From DATADW01 sp963733905 (GTDB lineage Bacteria; Actinomycetota; Acidimicrobiia; Spongiisociales; DATADW01), in contig CAVTEU010000013.1 of the NCBI GenBank assembly GCA_963733905.1, forward strand, positions 222,876-286,875: a stretch of 64,000 bases of DNA. Direction: 5' to 3'. The position numbers and the translations under genes were made by a program. Position 1 is the first letter of the stretch. The number at the start of each line of letters is the position of its first letter. The notes beneath the pieces were generated by a model. The model searched no databases, was not told the DNA's origin, and saw only the letters and a list, made by a program, of their open reading frames with translations. Shown in pieces: positions 1 to 8,483 of the stretch.

Positions 1-1
1 G

Positions 2-145
2 GGGCTACCGATCGGAACTCCTGAGGAGGTGCGGGAGACGATCTCATCTCTCGAGAGGGTCGGAGTCGAAAAGCTCTACCTGCAGCACCTCGACCTAACC
101 GACCTGGCGCCGCTCGAGGCTGTCGTCGCCGTGCTCGAGGGTTGA
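2..145 (+). CDS. LLM-class (luciferase-like) F420-dependent oxidoreductase, C-terminal end
   Basis: Only the last 47 codons are present; the gene starts left of the window. The visible tail reads GTPEEVRETISSLERVGVEK followed by LYLQHLDLTDL, which matches the C-terminal helix-strand-helix of luciferase-like TIM-barrel oxidoreductases. Many actinobacterial members use coenzyme F420. The family is recognised from this tail alone, so the substrate cannot be named. It ends four bases before the convergent YbaK gene. Confidence 0.6.
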   Translation, partial: GLPIGTPEEVRETISSLERVGVEKLYLQHLDLTDLAPLEAVVAVLEG

Positions 146-149
146 GACC

Positions 150-626
150 TCAAGTCACCGGTGCCCAGACGGCACCGGCAGCCTCGACGAGCACCGTGGG
201 GTCTATCGGGAAGACCGTGTCGGGCGTCCCACCCGCCGCCCACACCATCGCGTGCCGCTGTAGCCCGGGGTCGGCGAGCACCTGGACCGGCCTCGGGTAA
301 CCGAAAGGAGGCGTCCCCCCCGCTGCGTAGCCCGTGGCGGCTCGCGCCTCCTCGAGTGTTGCCCTGCGGACGTCGCTCCCCGACACGACCTTGGCCAGGG
401 CGGTCGGGTCGAGCCGCCGGTCGCCCGGTACCAGGGCCACCACCGGTCGGTCGTCCACCATGAACACCAGCGACTTCACGATGGCACTCACCTCACAGCC
501 GACGGCAGCGGCGGCGTCGGCAGCAGTTCGGGTGCCCTGTGGGTACCGCTCGATTCCGATTTCGATCCCAAGCTCCCGGGCCCGGTCGAGGACTCGACGG
601 CTGGCGGCAGGTAACGGTTCGGCCAC
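150..626 (-). CDS. YbaK/EbsC-family aminoacyl-tRNA editing protein
   Basis: About 158 residues forming one YbaK/ProX-type domain: the VGCEVSAIVKSLVF strand-helix, then FMVDDRPVVALVPGDRRLD, and the late GGTPPFGYPRPVQVLAD and VWAAGGTPDTVFPID segments typical of the family. Such proteins hydrolyse mischarged tRNA, for example Cys-tRNAPro, in the cytoplasm. A longer frame reaches an ATG at 677. I prefer the GTG at 626 because a TAGGTT box lies 7 nt upstream, fitting a leaderless mRNA, and because a start at 677 would leave only 9 nt to the divergent gene. Family assignment is secure; the exact tRNA substrate is not. Confidence 0.8.
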   Translation of the reverse strand: MAEPLPAASRRVLDRARELGIEIGIERYPQGTRTAADAAAAVGCEVSAIVKSLVFMVDDRPVVALVPGDRRLDPTALAKVVSGSDVRRATLEEARAATGYAAGGTPPFGYPRPVQVLADPGLQRHAMVWAAGGTPDTVFPIDPTVLVEAAGAVWAPVT

Positions 627-686
627 TGCTGGGAACCTACCGACCGGCCCTACACTCGAACCACCCCTCCCCTTCAAGGTCTTCGC

Positions 687-1731
687 ATGCGGCGCATCTC
701 ATGGTTCGTTGTCATTGGTTGTCTCATTAGCTGCATGCGGCGGCTCTGCCGGCGGCGAGTCGGCGACCACCGTCCCCGCCTCGCTCGGTGAGCTCAGCTA
801 CGGATACGAACCGGGCTCGACGTACACGTACGACGTGATCTCCACGCAGTCGGTGTCACTCGATGGAACCGTCGCCGGCGACCTCCCCGCCGAGGATTCC
901 CCCATCCCGGAGAACGCTGACGTCACCACCACCCGTGAGGGAACCGTGGTGTACGAGGTGGCGGCGGGCGAGGAGGAGGGGACGATCGAACTCACCATCA
1001 CCAGCTCGATGGAGACCGTGGATGTGAGCGGCACCGTCGACGGCGAGGACCTCGGCGAGGACATACCCCCGGAGCTGCAGATGTCGGAGGGCGAGCTCCC
1101 CCCCGTCACCGTGGTCATGGACCTCCAGGGCAACGTGGTCGAGGCTGCGCCGGATGCAGGCGGTTTGGAGGGATTGGCCAACCCTCTGGCCTCGCTCGAG
1201 GGGCTTATCCCGGGTGATCCCCTTCGAGGGCCGCTTGGCCCGACGTTCCCCGACAACGAGTTGGCCGTGGGTGACGAATGGAGCAACGAGCAGTCGCTCG
1301 ACCTCCTCGGTGAGGAGGTGTCGTACACCACTTCCAATCAGATCACCGGTATGGAGAACACTTTGGTCGTGATCGACTCGACCACCACCGTTTCCGCGTT
1401 CGACATCTCGCTCACCGAGATGCTCGCCGAGTTGTTCGGGGCGGCGGCCGGCAGTGACCCAGAGGCCGAGGAGGTGCTCGAGCAGCTGGAGTTCACTGTT
1501 AGCGGCGACCCTGCCGACCTCGGCACCACAAACCGATTCGACCCCGAACAGGGACTGATCACCGCATCGGAGAGCGATGGCACCGTCGCTGCCACCATCG
1601 TCGTCCGGCTTCCCAATGAGGGCGGAACCGAGATGGCGGGGTTCGACGCCGATGCCTCGGTCACCAGCGAGTATGAGGTGACGCTGGCGGAGCCTGGTGA
1701 GTCACCTGCCGCCACCACAGCCGGCAGTTGA
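687..1731 (+). CDS. Secreted lipoprotein of unknown function, frameshifted in its signal peptide
   Basis: The mature part is about 330 residues, acidic, rich in Thr/Val/Asp and predicted to be mostly beta strand. It resembles actinobacterial lipoproteins of the DUF6263 kind, but that match is tentative. The lipobox SLAACGG lies in one frame (around 722-745) with no usable start of its own. In the next frame, ATG 687 opens a good signal start, MRRISWFVVIG. One extra base between about 712 and 735 would join the two, so I place the start at 687 and treat the break as an indel. The gene is divergent from ybaK and ends just before the sufC operator. Confidence 0.6.
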
Positions 1732-1739
1732 ATCCGGGG

Positions 1740-1763
1740 TTTCCACTAGCCTGATGGTGGAAA
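1740..1763. promoter_or_regulatory. Suf-type inverted repeat upstream of sufC1
   Basis: TTTCCACTA at 1740-1748 and TGGTGGAAA at 1755-1763 form 9-bp arms with one mismatch around a 6-bp spacer. The same core, CACTA-N6-TAGTG, precedes sufD and sufB. The site contains a TAGCCT box (1747-1752) that could be the -10 of a leaderless sufC transcript, so a bound protein would block initiation. Confidence 0.55.
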
Positions 1764-2521
1764 TGGAACCCCCCCTTCTCCGCATCGAGGGCCTGCGCGC
1801 CAGCATGGGCGACCACGAGATTCTCAAGGGAGTGGACCTCACCGTCAATCGAGGCGAGGTTCATGCGCTGATGGGCCCGAACGGCTCGGGCAAGTCCACG
1901 CTGGCCAACGTCCTGATGGGCCACCCCGGGTACAAGGTCACAAGAGGTTCCATCACCTTCAAGGGCGAGGACATCACGGCCATGCCCTCCAATAACAGGG
2001 CGACCCGTGGGCTGTTCCTCGCCTTCCAATACCCCGAGGAGGTCCCCGGGGTCTCGGTGGTGCAGTTTCTCCGCACCGCACTCAAGAACCGCGACGGGGT
2101 GGACTACACCGTGCTCGAGCTGCGTCTCCGTGTCATGGAGGCGATGCGCACCCTGGGCATGGATGCCACCTTCGCCGACAGGTACCTCAATGAGGGCTTC
2201 TCGGGTGGTGAGCGCAAGCGCAATGAGGTGCTCCAACTTGCGGTGCTCCAGCCGGAACTGGCGGTGATGGACGAGACCGATTCAGGGCTCGATATCGACG
2301 CTCTCCGCACGGTTGCCGAAGGGGTGAAGGAACTCACCGGGCCGGAGCGTGGGTTCCTGATCATCACGCACTATCAGCGGCTCCTCGAGCACATCACTCC
2401 GGACCACGTCCACATCTTCGTCGATGGGAGGGTGGTGGAGAGCGGTGACGCCGAGCTGGCCAAGCATCTCGAGGTCGAGGGCTACGAGGCGTTCCGCGAT
2501 GGGGTGACCGCCACGGCATGA
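1763..2521 (+). CDS. sufC: SufC Fe-S assembly ATPase (first copy)
   Basis: This is the ATPase that drives the SufBCD scaffold complex in the cytoplasm. Visible motifs are Walker A GPNGSGKSTL, the Q-loop AFQYPEEVPG, the signature FSGGERKRNE, Walker B and D-loop AVMDETDSGLDIDAL, and the H-loop ITHY. Length, about 252 residues, is normal. The frame also allows ATG 1754, but that codon lies inside the inverted repeat; 1763 follows it exactly. The stop overlaps sufS (ATGA), so the two are translationally coupled. A second SufC is encoded at 14924-15682; this copy keeps the more canonical signature sequence. Confidence 0.93.
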   Translation: MEPPLLRIEGLRASMGDHEILKGVDLTVNRGEVHALMGPNGSGKSTLANVLMGHPGYKVTRGSITFKGEDITAMPSNNRATRGLFLAFQYPEEVPGVSVVQFLRTALKNRDGVDYTVLELRLRVMEAMRTLGMDATFADRYLNEGFSGGERKRNEVLQLAVLQPELAVMDETDSGLDIDALRTVAEGVKELTGPERGFLIITHYQRLLEHITPDHVHIFVDGRVVESGDAELAKHLEVEGYEAFRDGVTATA

Positions 2522-3810
2522 CCGACCTCTCCGCCCGGCGCGCCGACTTCCCGCTTCTGGCGCAGCCGAGCAACGGACAGCGCCTCGTTTTCCTCGACTC
2601 GGCGGCCTCGGCACAGAAGCCCGGCGTTGTCATCGACGCGATGGACGAGTTCCTCCGGACCAGGTACGCCAACGTGCATCGCGGTGCGTATCGACTGTCA
2701 CTGGCGGCCACCGAGGCCTACGAGCATGCTCGAGACACGGTGGCGCAGTTCATCGGGAGCGGCACCCCCCAACAGGTCATCTTCACCCGTGGGACCACGT
2801 CGGCTCTGAACTCGGTGGCGTTCGGGTGGGGTTTACGGCGTCTTCGTCCAGGCGACCGGGTGCTGCTCACCATGATGGAGCACCACGCCAACATCGTCCC
2901 CTGGCACATGGTCGCCGGGCTTACCGGAGCCGAAGTCATTTGGGCACCGCTCGATGTCGATGGTGACCTCGATATCGAAGCAACCCTCGGTCTCATCGAC
3001 CAGAGGGTGAAGGTCGTCGCGGTCACCGGGATGTCCAACGTGTTGGGGACGATCCCAGACCTGGGCTCCATTGCTGATAGGGCGCATTCAGTCGGCGCCA
3101 GGGTGGTTGTCGACGGGGCCCAGCTGATCGCCCACCGCCCGGTTGCGGTCGAGTCCATGGGCGCCGATTTCTTCGCCTTCTCCTCGCACAAGCTCCTGGG
3201 CCCCACCGGGATCGGCGTTCTCTGGGGCCGCCAGGAGGCGCTTGAGGAGCTAGAGCCCTTCGAGGGTGGTGGCGAGATGATCAGCGACGTGACGCTCGAA
3301 GGAGCCACCTGGGCGCCCATCCCCCACCGATTCGAGGCGGGTACGCCGCCCATCACCGAAGCCATCGGGCTGGCAGCGGCCATCGGTTACCTCGAAGAAA
3401 TCGGCATGGAAGCGGTCGCCGAGCACGATCGCGCCCTCACCACCTACGCCGTGGAACGGCTGTGTGGCACCCCGGGCGTGGCGATACAGGGCCCGACCGA
3501 CGCCGACAGACGGGGAGGGGCGGTGAGCTTCACGATGGGGGACGTGCACCCCCATGACCTGGCAACGATCCTCGACGAGCAGGGCGTGGCGATACGCGCC
3601 GGGCACCACTGCGCCAAGCCCTTGATGCGGGCCCTCGGTGTCCCCGCCACAGCCCGCGCCTCGTTCTCGGTCTACAACGGCACCGATGACATCGATGCCC
3701 TCATCGCCGGCCTCGGCACCGCCGCCGATCTCTTCGGGGTCAAGCTAGACCGCACAGTTGGGAGTTCGCCAGCCGCCCCGACGGGGGGCGACGTACCTCG
3801 ACTGCCGTAG
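2518..3810 (+). CDS. sufS: Cysteine desulfurase SufS
   Basis: A class II (SufS-type) PLP enzyme of 430 residues that takes sulfur from cysteine for Fe-S assembly. The PLP lysine is in FAFSSHKLLGPTG, the nucleotide-like pocket in TRGTTSALNSV, and the active-site cysteine in RAGHHCAKPLMR. The start overlaps the sufC stop. The last roughly 20 residues, after LFGVKLD, are not typical and are encoded by DNA containing a piece of the dispersed intergenic repeat (GTTGGGAGTTCG, 3757-3768), so the repeat has probably extended the frame. SufU follows after a 195-bp gap. Confidence 0.95.
   Translation: MTDLSARRADFPLLAQPSNGQRLVFLDSAASAQKPGVVIDAMDEFLRTRYANVHRGAYRLSLAATEAYEHARDTVAQFIGSGTPQQVIFTRGTTSALNSVAFGWGLRRLRPGDRVLLTMMEHHANIVPWHMVAGLTGAEVIWAPLDVDGDLDIEATLGLIDQRVKVVAVTGMSNVLGTIPDLGSIADRAHSVGARVVVDGAQLIAHRPVAVESMGADFFAFSSHKLLGPTGIGVLWGRQEALEELEPFEGGGEMISDVTLEGATWAPIPHRFEAGTPPITEAIGLAAAIGYLEEIGMEAVAEHDRALTTYAVERLCGTPGVAIQGPTDADRRGGAVSFTMGDVHPHDLATILDEQGVAIRAGHHCAKPLMRALGVPATARASFSVYNGTDDIDALIAGLGTAADLFGVKLDRTVGSSPAAPTGGDVPRLP
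3757..3793 (+). repeat. Fragment of the dispersed hairpin repeat inside the sufS 3' end
   Basis: GTTGGGAGTTCG at 3757-3768 is identical to the end of the composite repeat that starts about 100 bp further on at 3865. It is followed by a GC hairpin (CGCCCC/GGGGCG, about 3774-3789). It is read through as the last codons of sufS. Confidence 0.5.
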
Positions 3811-3864
3811 GCGTCGGGGGAGGGGGGATGGTTCACTCCCAGGTGCGTAGCCGCGGCCGAGTAC

Positions 3865-3957
3865 GTTGGGAGTTCGGCTGCCCCCTACCCGCTGCTCCGC
3901 AGCGGGGCCCTTCCCCCTGCGGGGACGGATCGGATTGTTCTGCCGTCTGCCGTCTCC
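3865..3957 (-). repeat. Dispersed composite hairpin repeat, copy A
   Basis: Read on the minus strand the order is a short GACGGCA array (3938-3957), a spacer, a CCCCGCAGGGG hairpin, a second hairpin CCGCTGCGGAGCAGCGG, and a terminal CCGAACTCCCAAC. Copies B (14753) and C (44226) have the same order. It fills most of the 195-bp gap between sufS and sufU. No coding potential is seen. Confidence 0.7.
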
Positions 3958-4005
3958 GGTCAGGACCCCTCCGTTGCATCGCCTTCCGGTTACCTTGTTC
4001 TCCGC

Positions 4006-4440
4006 ATGGCGTTGGACGAGCTGTACCGACAGGTGATCCTCGACCACTACCGCAACCCGAGGCACCGGGACGAGATAGTGGACCCCGACGGGCACGCCGA
4101 AGGGGTGAACCCTCTGTGCGGTGACGAGGTGCAGGTGGACCTCCAAATTGCCGACGGGGTGGTCTCCGACGTGGCGGTACGGGGGCAGGGCTGCTCCATC
4201 AGCCAATCTTCTGCCTCGATGATGGGCGACGCCATCGTCGGCAAATCCGTGGAACAGATCACGTTGCTGGCGGAGCGCTTCCACCAGATGATGTCCTCGG
4301 AGGACGGCGGCGAACCCGACCTCGAACTCGGTGATCTCAGCGCCCTCCAGGGGGTCCGCAAGTTCCCGGTCCGCATCAAGTGCGCCGGGCTCCCGTGGGC
4401 GACGCTCGAACAAGCTCTTGCCTCGGTCAACGGCGGCTGA
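4006..4440 (+). CDS. sufU: SufU, zinc-dependent sulfur-transfer partner of SufS
   Basis: 144 residues of the IscU/NifU-like fold in its SufU form. The three conserved cysteines are in NPLCGD, GQGCSIS and RIKCAGLPW, and the SufU-specific insert lies between the second and third. SufU binds zinc and accepts persulfide from SufS rather than acting as the scaffold. TACCTT lies 9 nt before the ATG and no ribosome-binding site is visible, so it may also be transcribed on its own. No sufT (DUF59) follows, unlike many actinobacterial suf operons. Confidence 0.93.
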   Translation: MALDELYRQVILDHYRNPRHRDEIVDPDGHAEGVNPLCGDEVQVDLQIADGVVSDVAVRGQGCSISQSSASMMGDAIVGKSVEQITLLAERFHQMMSSEDGGEPDLELGDLSALQGVRKFPVRIKCAGLPWATLEQALASVNGG

Positions 4441-4523
4441 GACATGACATCTCGTTGATTTCTCTCTGAGGCGCCCTCAAGGGACCGCATGCGACGGTGG
4501 CGGTCCAATACCAGGAGGACAGC

Positions 4524-5399
4524 GTGAAGAGAGTTGCACTGATCGCACTCGCCGCGGTCGCCGTGCTGGCGATACTCGGCGTCGGCATCAGCCAGGCGCT
4601 CCAGGACAACGAGAACGGCGCGGCGACAGCCGACGCCAATGAGCAGAGCTTCGCCGTGGCTGAGGCGGGCGCCGTGACAGTCACCGTGCAAAGCGGCCGC
4701 ATTTCGGTCGTTTCGATCCAGCGGGTCGAGGGATGGACCCCGAAGGTCGTCCGCCAATCCGGTCCCAGAGTCCGCGTGGAGTTCGTCAACGGAGCCGCTC
4801 GCCGGGTCTTCGTCGCCGAGTTCGCCGGGGGGGAATTGGTCACCCGGGTACGGCGCAGCAATGGCCAGACGACGTCATCGTCGGTCAGTTCCTCGTCGGT
4901 GAGTTCCTCATCGGTCACGTCATCCTCGGTGACATCATCGACCGGAGCCACCTCGTCGACCGTGGACGATGACGCCACCTCGACGACGTTCGACGACGAC
5001 AACACGTCGACCACGATCGACGACGACGTCACGTCGACCACCTTCGACGACGACGACACGACGAGCACGACATTCGATGACGACGTCACGTCGACCACCT
5101 TCGACGACAACACTTCGACCACCTTCGACGACGACGACACGACGAGCACGACGGTGCGCGAAGAGACCCCACCGACCGACCGCTCTGTGACCTATCAGGT
5201 TGCGAATGCCGGGAGTGTCACCGTGAGGATCTCCGACGCACAGCTCGAGTTGCTCGACGTCACCGCCAACGCCGGTTGGGACTTCGAGGTGGACGACGCC
5301 GGTGGCGACCGTGTGCGGGTGGAGTTCGAGCGGGGAGACGACGACGTCGAGTTCCGTCTCCAGTTCCACGGTTCCGAGCTCCGCCTCGAGATCGGTTAG
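4524..5399 (+). CDS. Secreted or anchored protein with two copies of an unnamed beta domain and an STTFDDD-type linker
   Basis: 291 residues. The GTG at 4524 is chosen because AGGAGGA lies 5-6 nt upstream. Layout: an N-terminal membrane segment (about 4-24), a roughly 68-residue domain (AEAGAVTVTVQSGRIS to RVRVEF), a linker of about 80 residues built from SSS, STTFDDD and DDDDTTS repeats, then a second copy of the domain (NAGSVTVRISDAQLELLDV to VRVEFERGDDDVEF). The same domain occurs in the gene at 8484-9083. I do not recognise the family. It probably faces outside the cell with an acidic, flexible spacer. The linker DNA is a near-repeat tract and a likely site of length variation. Confidence 0.75.
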   Translation: MKRVALIALAAVAVLAILGVGISQALQDNENGAATADANEQSFAVAEAGAVTVTVQSGRISVVSIQRVEGWTPKVVRQSGPRVRVEFVNGAARRVFVAEFAGGELVTRVRRSNGQTTSSSVSSSSVSSSSVTSSSVTSSTGATSSTVDDDATSTTFDDDNTSTTIDDDVTSTTFDDDDTTSTTFDDDVTSTTFDDNTSTTFDDDDTTSTTVREETPPTDRSVTYQVANAGSVTVRISDAQLELLDVTANAGWDFEVDDAGGDRVRVEFERGDDDVEFRLQFHGSELRLEIG

Positions 5400-5407
5400 G
5401 AAAGGTG

Positions 5408-5467
5408 ATAGGTGGTAGGTGGTAGGTGGCTAGCCGGTGGTGATCCACTTACCACTTACCACTTCCC
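5408..5467. repeat. GGTAGGT array pair forming an imperfect hairpin
   Basis: GGTGGTAGGTGGTAGGTGG (5411-5429) and CCACTTACCACTTACCACTT (5445-5464) face each other across about 15 bp and can pair with a few G-T mismatches. It lies just after the stop of the secreted-protein gene and may end its transcript. Related arrays are at 28571 and 32437. Confidence 0.6.
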
Positions 5468-5506
5468 ACGGTGATCACGAAGTGATCGCCCTATTACCGT
5501 CACCAG

Positions 5507-6451
5507 ATGACCGTTTCCGCACCCCGAGGACCGACTGGGATCGCCCACAGCACCCCTGTGCGGTGGATGCGGCGCCAGATCAACACCCGACGGGCGCTCC
5601 GCCGCAACCCGATCATCGTCCACCAGATGGGGAAGGTGGGGTCGCAGTCGGTGTTGCGCTCTCTCGCCGCCGAACCGCGCATCTCCGAGAGACGATCCGT
5701 GATCCACACCCACTTCCTGACCCGCAACCAATTGGAAAGGGAGAAGCGGTTGCTGGCGAATTCCCGGGCCGCTTACCAGGGGACGCCTCTCCCCGAGATC
5801 TGGTGGAATCCCCCGTTCATCTGGGACGGGCAGATCGTCGGCGCCGCGGTGACCAGACAGCTGGACAAGCGGTGGGACGTCATCACACTGGTGCGCGACC
5901 CCGTGGCGCGCAATGTCTCGCTCTTCTTCGAGAAGCTCGAGGTGCCGATCGGGTACGACTGGTTCGAGCGCCGGCAACGGCTCTCCGACGACGAGCTCAT
6001 CGCTGACCTGACCCCGCTCTTCGATCAGCATGTTCTCCAACCGGGAGGTCTGGCCCGACTCGACGTCGACCCCACGCGCTGGTTCGACCTGGAGATGGCT
6101 CCTGTGTTCGGGATCGACATATTCGCCTCTCCCTTCTCGCCCGAGCGGGGGTGGCAGATCTACGAGGGCGAGCGGGCACGGCTCCTGCTGATCCGCACCG
6201 CCGACCTCGATCGGGTCGGGCCCCAGGCTCTCGAGGAGTTCCTCGGCGTGCCCGGTATCAAGCTCGCCTCGGGGAACGTCGCCGACCGGAGGGAGCACGC
6301 CTCGGTGTACGGCCTATTCCGGGAAAGACTCCGCTTGTCCCCCGACCAACTCGAAGCGGTGTACGGGTCCCGCCTGGTGACGCATCTCTTCACGCCGCAG
6401 GAGATCGAGGCGATGCAGTCACGCTGGGAGACGGTGTCGGCGACTGACTGA
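5507..6451 (+). CDS. Sulfotransferase-like / putative capsular polysaccharide synthesis protein
   Basis: 314 residues. The N-terminal PIIVHQMGKVGSQSV segment resembles the 5'-phosphosulfate loop of sulfotransferase-fold proteins, and TLVRDPVARNVSLFF resembles the 3'-phosphate motif. This combination is seen in proteins annotated as capsular polysaccharide synthesis family. Transfer of a sulfo group to a surface glycan is therefore likely but unproven. TACCGT sits 6 nt before the ATG, so the mRNA is probably leaderless. The 3' end overlaps the convergent kinase frame by about 60 bp. Confidence 0.7.
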   Translation: MTVSAPRGPTGIAHSTPVRWMRRQINTRRALRRNPIIVHQMGKVGSQSVLRSLAAEPRISERRSVIHTHFLTRNQLEREKRLLANSRAAYQGTPLPEIWWNPPFIWDGQIVGAAVTRQLDKRWDVITLVRDPVARNVSLFFEKLEVPIGYDWFERRQRLSDDELIADLTPLFDQHVLQPGGLARLDVDPTRWFDLEMAPVFGIDIFASPFSPERGWQIYEGERARLLLIRTADLDRVGPQALEEFLGVPGIKLASGNVADRREHASVYGLFRERLRLSPDQLEAVYGSRLVTHLFTPQEIEAMQSRWETVSATD

Positions 6452-7703
6452 CGAGCCGGACCTCGACCCTTGCTCCGCCGAGGGGCGACCTGCCTACGGC
6501 GAGGCTCCCGTCGCTTTCCTCGGCAAACCGGCGGGCTATGTCCAGTCCAAGACCGGTGGATCCAGCTCTGCTCTCCCCTCGCCCGATCACCGCTTGGTCG
6601 GGAAACCCAGGACCGGCGTCGTCCACCGACAAGATGGCCGTTTCGTTCTCGGCCCGGACCTCGAGCTCGAAATCGGTTCCCGGCGGGGTGTGGGCGAAGA
6701 CGTTTCCAACCAAGGCGTCGATAACCGCCGCAACCTCGGATGCGTCGGCCTCCACCACCACCGGTGATGCCGGCAGGTCGATGTGAAAGTTGCGGCCCTG
6801 CTCGTCGGCGAGCACCAGCCAGAAGTCCGATTGGTTGCGCGCCACCAGACCCAGGTCGACACCTGTGATGGTCCTGCTGCCGCGCCTGGCCGTGTTGATC
6901 AACTCGTCCACGGCCCACTCCAACCGGTCCACCTGGGCGAGCAGGGCAGTGGCGGCCTCAGGGTCGTCGATCGCCTCGGCGCGGAGCCGCAATGCGGTGA
7001 GAGGTGTCCTGAGCCGGTGGGACAGGTCGGCCACCGACTCCCGCTCGGCGGCGAGCAGCATCTCCACCCTCCCGGCAAGCTGGTTGAGAGCCTCGCCCAC
7101 CTCGATCACCTCGGGTGGACCCTCGGGGCGGACCCGTGCTTCCATCTCACCGGCGCCGAGCCGTTCGGCGGTGACCGCCAGCTCCCCCACCGGCCGGACG
7201 AACGACCGTCCCAGCCGGTCGGCAACGACCACAGCAAGCACGATCATCCCCAACCCGAGGAGCCCGAGGACGAGCCAGGCACGACCGACTCCCTCGGTCA
7301 GGTCGGCGGAGCCGAGGCCGACCCGCACTACCGCCGTCCCCTCACCGGTGACCACGGGGACGACGACCTCGCCGGTGTCCGCCCGGAACGCCAACCCCTG
7401 TCGTGCCCGGGCGACGGCGGCAGTGACCGGGACCGGGACCCCGACGACCTCGTCATCGGGGAGGACCACCGAGAGCTCGCCTACCCCTTCCGACGAGAGC
7501 ACCACCTCGTCGATCGCGGCGCGGTCCAGTTCGGGTCCCGCAGCCACCGCCACGTCGGCTGCCACCGCTTGTGCCCGCCGCTCGGCGGCAACCACGGCCC
7601 GATCCTCCGCCTGGCGCTTGTAGAGCAACGCCAACGGCAAGGTGAAAGCCACAACGACCAACGAAGTCACCGCAAGGCTCACCAACGCCAGCTGCTTGCG
7701 CAT
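6390..7703 (-). CDS. Sensor histidine kinase (OmpR-pair type)
   Basis: 437 residues. An N-terminal transmembrane helix (LALVSLAVTSLVVVAFTLPL), a short extracytoplasmic region, a second helix (LVLGLLGLGMIVLAVVVAD), a HAMP region, the H-box DLSHRLRTPLTALRL with the phospho-accepting histidine, the N-box region NVFAHTPPG, the G1 box DDAGPGFP and GSTGLGLDIA. The C-terminal Ser/Pro-rich tail runs antisense through the end of the neighbouring gene and may be longer than the functional protein. It starts directly after the regulator stop codon, with no gap. The signal sensed is unknown. Confidence 0.9.
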   Translation of the reverse strand: MRKQLALVSLAVTSLVVVAFTLPLALLYKRQAEDRAVVAAERRAQAVAADVAVAAGPELDRAAIDEVVLSSEGVGELSVVLPDDEVVGVPVPVTAAVARARQGLAFRADTGEVVVPVVTGEGTAVVRVGLGSADLTEGVGRAWLVLGLLGLGMIVLAVVVADRLGRSFVRPVGELAVTAERLGAGEMEARVRPEGPPEVIEVGEALNQLAGRVEMLLAAERESVADLSHRLRTPLTALRLRAEAIDDPEAATALLAQVDRLEWAVDELINTARRGSRTITGVDLGLVARNQSDFWLVLADEQGRNFHIDLPASPVVVEADASEVAAVIDALVGNVFAHTPPGTDFELEVRAENETAILSVDDAGPGFPDQAVIGRGESRAGSTGLGLDIARRFAEESDGSLAVGRSPLGGARVEVRLVSQSPTPSPSVTASPRSPAA

Positions 7704-8384
7704 TCAGCCGCCCGGGTCGACCAGCTTGATGCCAACTCCGTGGACGGTGCGCAAGTATTGGGGGTCGGCGGCACTCTCCCCCAACTTCTTGCGCAGCCAA
7801 GAGAGGTGGACGTCGATGGTCCGATCGGCGCCGCCATACGGCTCCCGCCACACCTCGGCCAGGATCTCCCGCTTGGTCACCACCTCGCCGGCACGCTCCG
7901 CCAGGAAGAGCAGTAGGTCGAACTCCTTGGGCGTGAGCTCGAGCTCCTCGTCGTTGAGACGTGCCTGGCGGGAACGGGGATCGATGGTGAGCCCACCCAC
8001 GACCGTCACCGGCTCGGGATCTTCGCCACGGCGACGGAGTACGGCTCTGACCCTTGCCTCGAGTTGGCGGGCGCCAAATGGTTTGACCAGGTAGTCGTCG
8101 GCTCCGGCATCGAGAGTCCGGATGATGTCTTCCTCGACACCTCGGGCGGTGGCGACGATCACCGGGACCGCGCTGACCGCCCTGATCATCTTGAGCAGCT
8201 CGAAACCGTCGAGGTCGGGAAGCCCCAGGTCGAGGATCACGAGGTCGGGAGCCCCCTTCACCGCCGCTTCCAGACCCTCCATGGCGGTGGCTGCGGAGAT
8301 GACATCGTGGCCGTGACCGGCGAGGACGCGCGCCACCAGGTTGCGTATCTCGAGATCGTCCTCGACCAGCACCACAGCGGCCAT
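7704..8384 (-). CDS. OmpR/PhoB-family response regulator
   Basis: 226 residues: a receiver domain with the acidic pair VEDD, the phosphorylation site LVILDLGLPDLDG and the lysine in DDYLVKPFG, then a winged-helix domain (LTPKEFDLLLFLAERAG, VDVHLSWLRKKLG-like helix, YLRTVHGVGIKL). The ATG has TAACCT 6 nt upstream and no ribosome-binding site, pointing to a leaderless transcript. Three CCTTGAC direct repeats with an 11-bp period lie in the divergent promoter region, as expected for a binding site of this family. It forms a pair with the kinase at 6390-7703. Confidence 0.92.
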   Translation of the reverse strand: MAAVVLVEDDLEIRNLVARVLAGHGHDVISAATAMEGLEAAVKGAPDLVILDLGLPDLDGFELLKMIRAVSAVPVIVATARGVEEDIIRTLDAGADDYLVKPFGARQLEARVRAVLRRRGEDPEPVTVVGGLTIDPRSRQARLNDEELELTPKEFDLLLFLAERAGEVVTKREILAEVWREPYGGADRTIDVHLSWLRKKLGESAADPQYLRTVHGVGIKLVDPGG

Positions 8385-8390
8385 GTCATC

Positions 8391-8396
8391 AGGTTA
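8391..8396 (-). promoter_or_regulatory. -10 box of the response regulator gene
   Basis: TAACCT on the minus strand, 6 nt from the ATG at 8384. This fits a leaderless actinobacterial promoter. Confidence 0.4.
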
Positions 8397-8421
8397 TCGG
8401 TGAGGTTCCCCTTCGCTGGCC

Positions 8422-8450
8422 CCTTGACGAGACCTTGACCTTTCCTTGAC
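8422..8450 (+). promoter_or_regulatory. Triple CCTTGAC direct repeat, probable OmpR-family operator
   Basis: CCTTGAC occurs at 8422-8428, 8433-8439 and 8444-8450, exactly 11 bp apart. OmpR/PhoB-family regulators bind head-to-tail to direct repeats with this spacing. The site lies between the regulator gene (minus) and the secreted-protein gene (plus), so it may serve autoregulation, activation of the plus-strand gene, or both. Confidence 0.6.
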
Positions 8451-8483
8451 GACGTTGCCACCGCCAACTGGGACACTTATGCG

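Noticed and set aside
150..677. ATG at 677 as the start of ybaK
   Set aside because: It would leave 9 nt to the divergent gene; GTG 626 has a TAGGTT box 7 nt upstream.
4970..5160. STTFDDD repeats as a calcium-binding RTX or collagen-like domain
   Set aside because: No GGxGxD or Gly-X-Y pattern; the tract reads as a flexible acidic linker.
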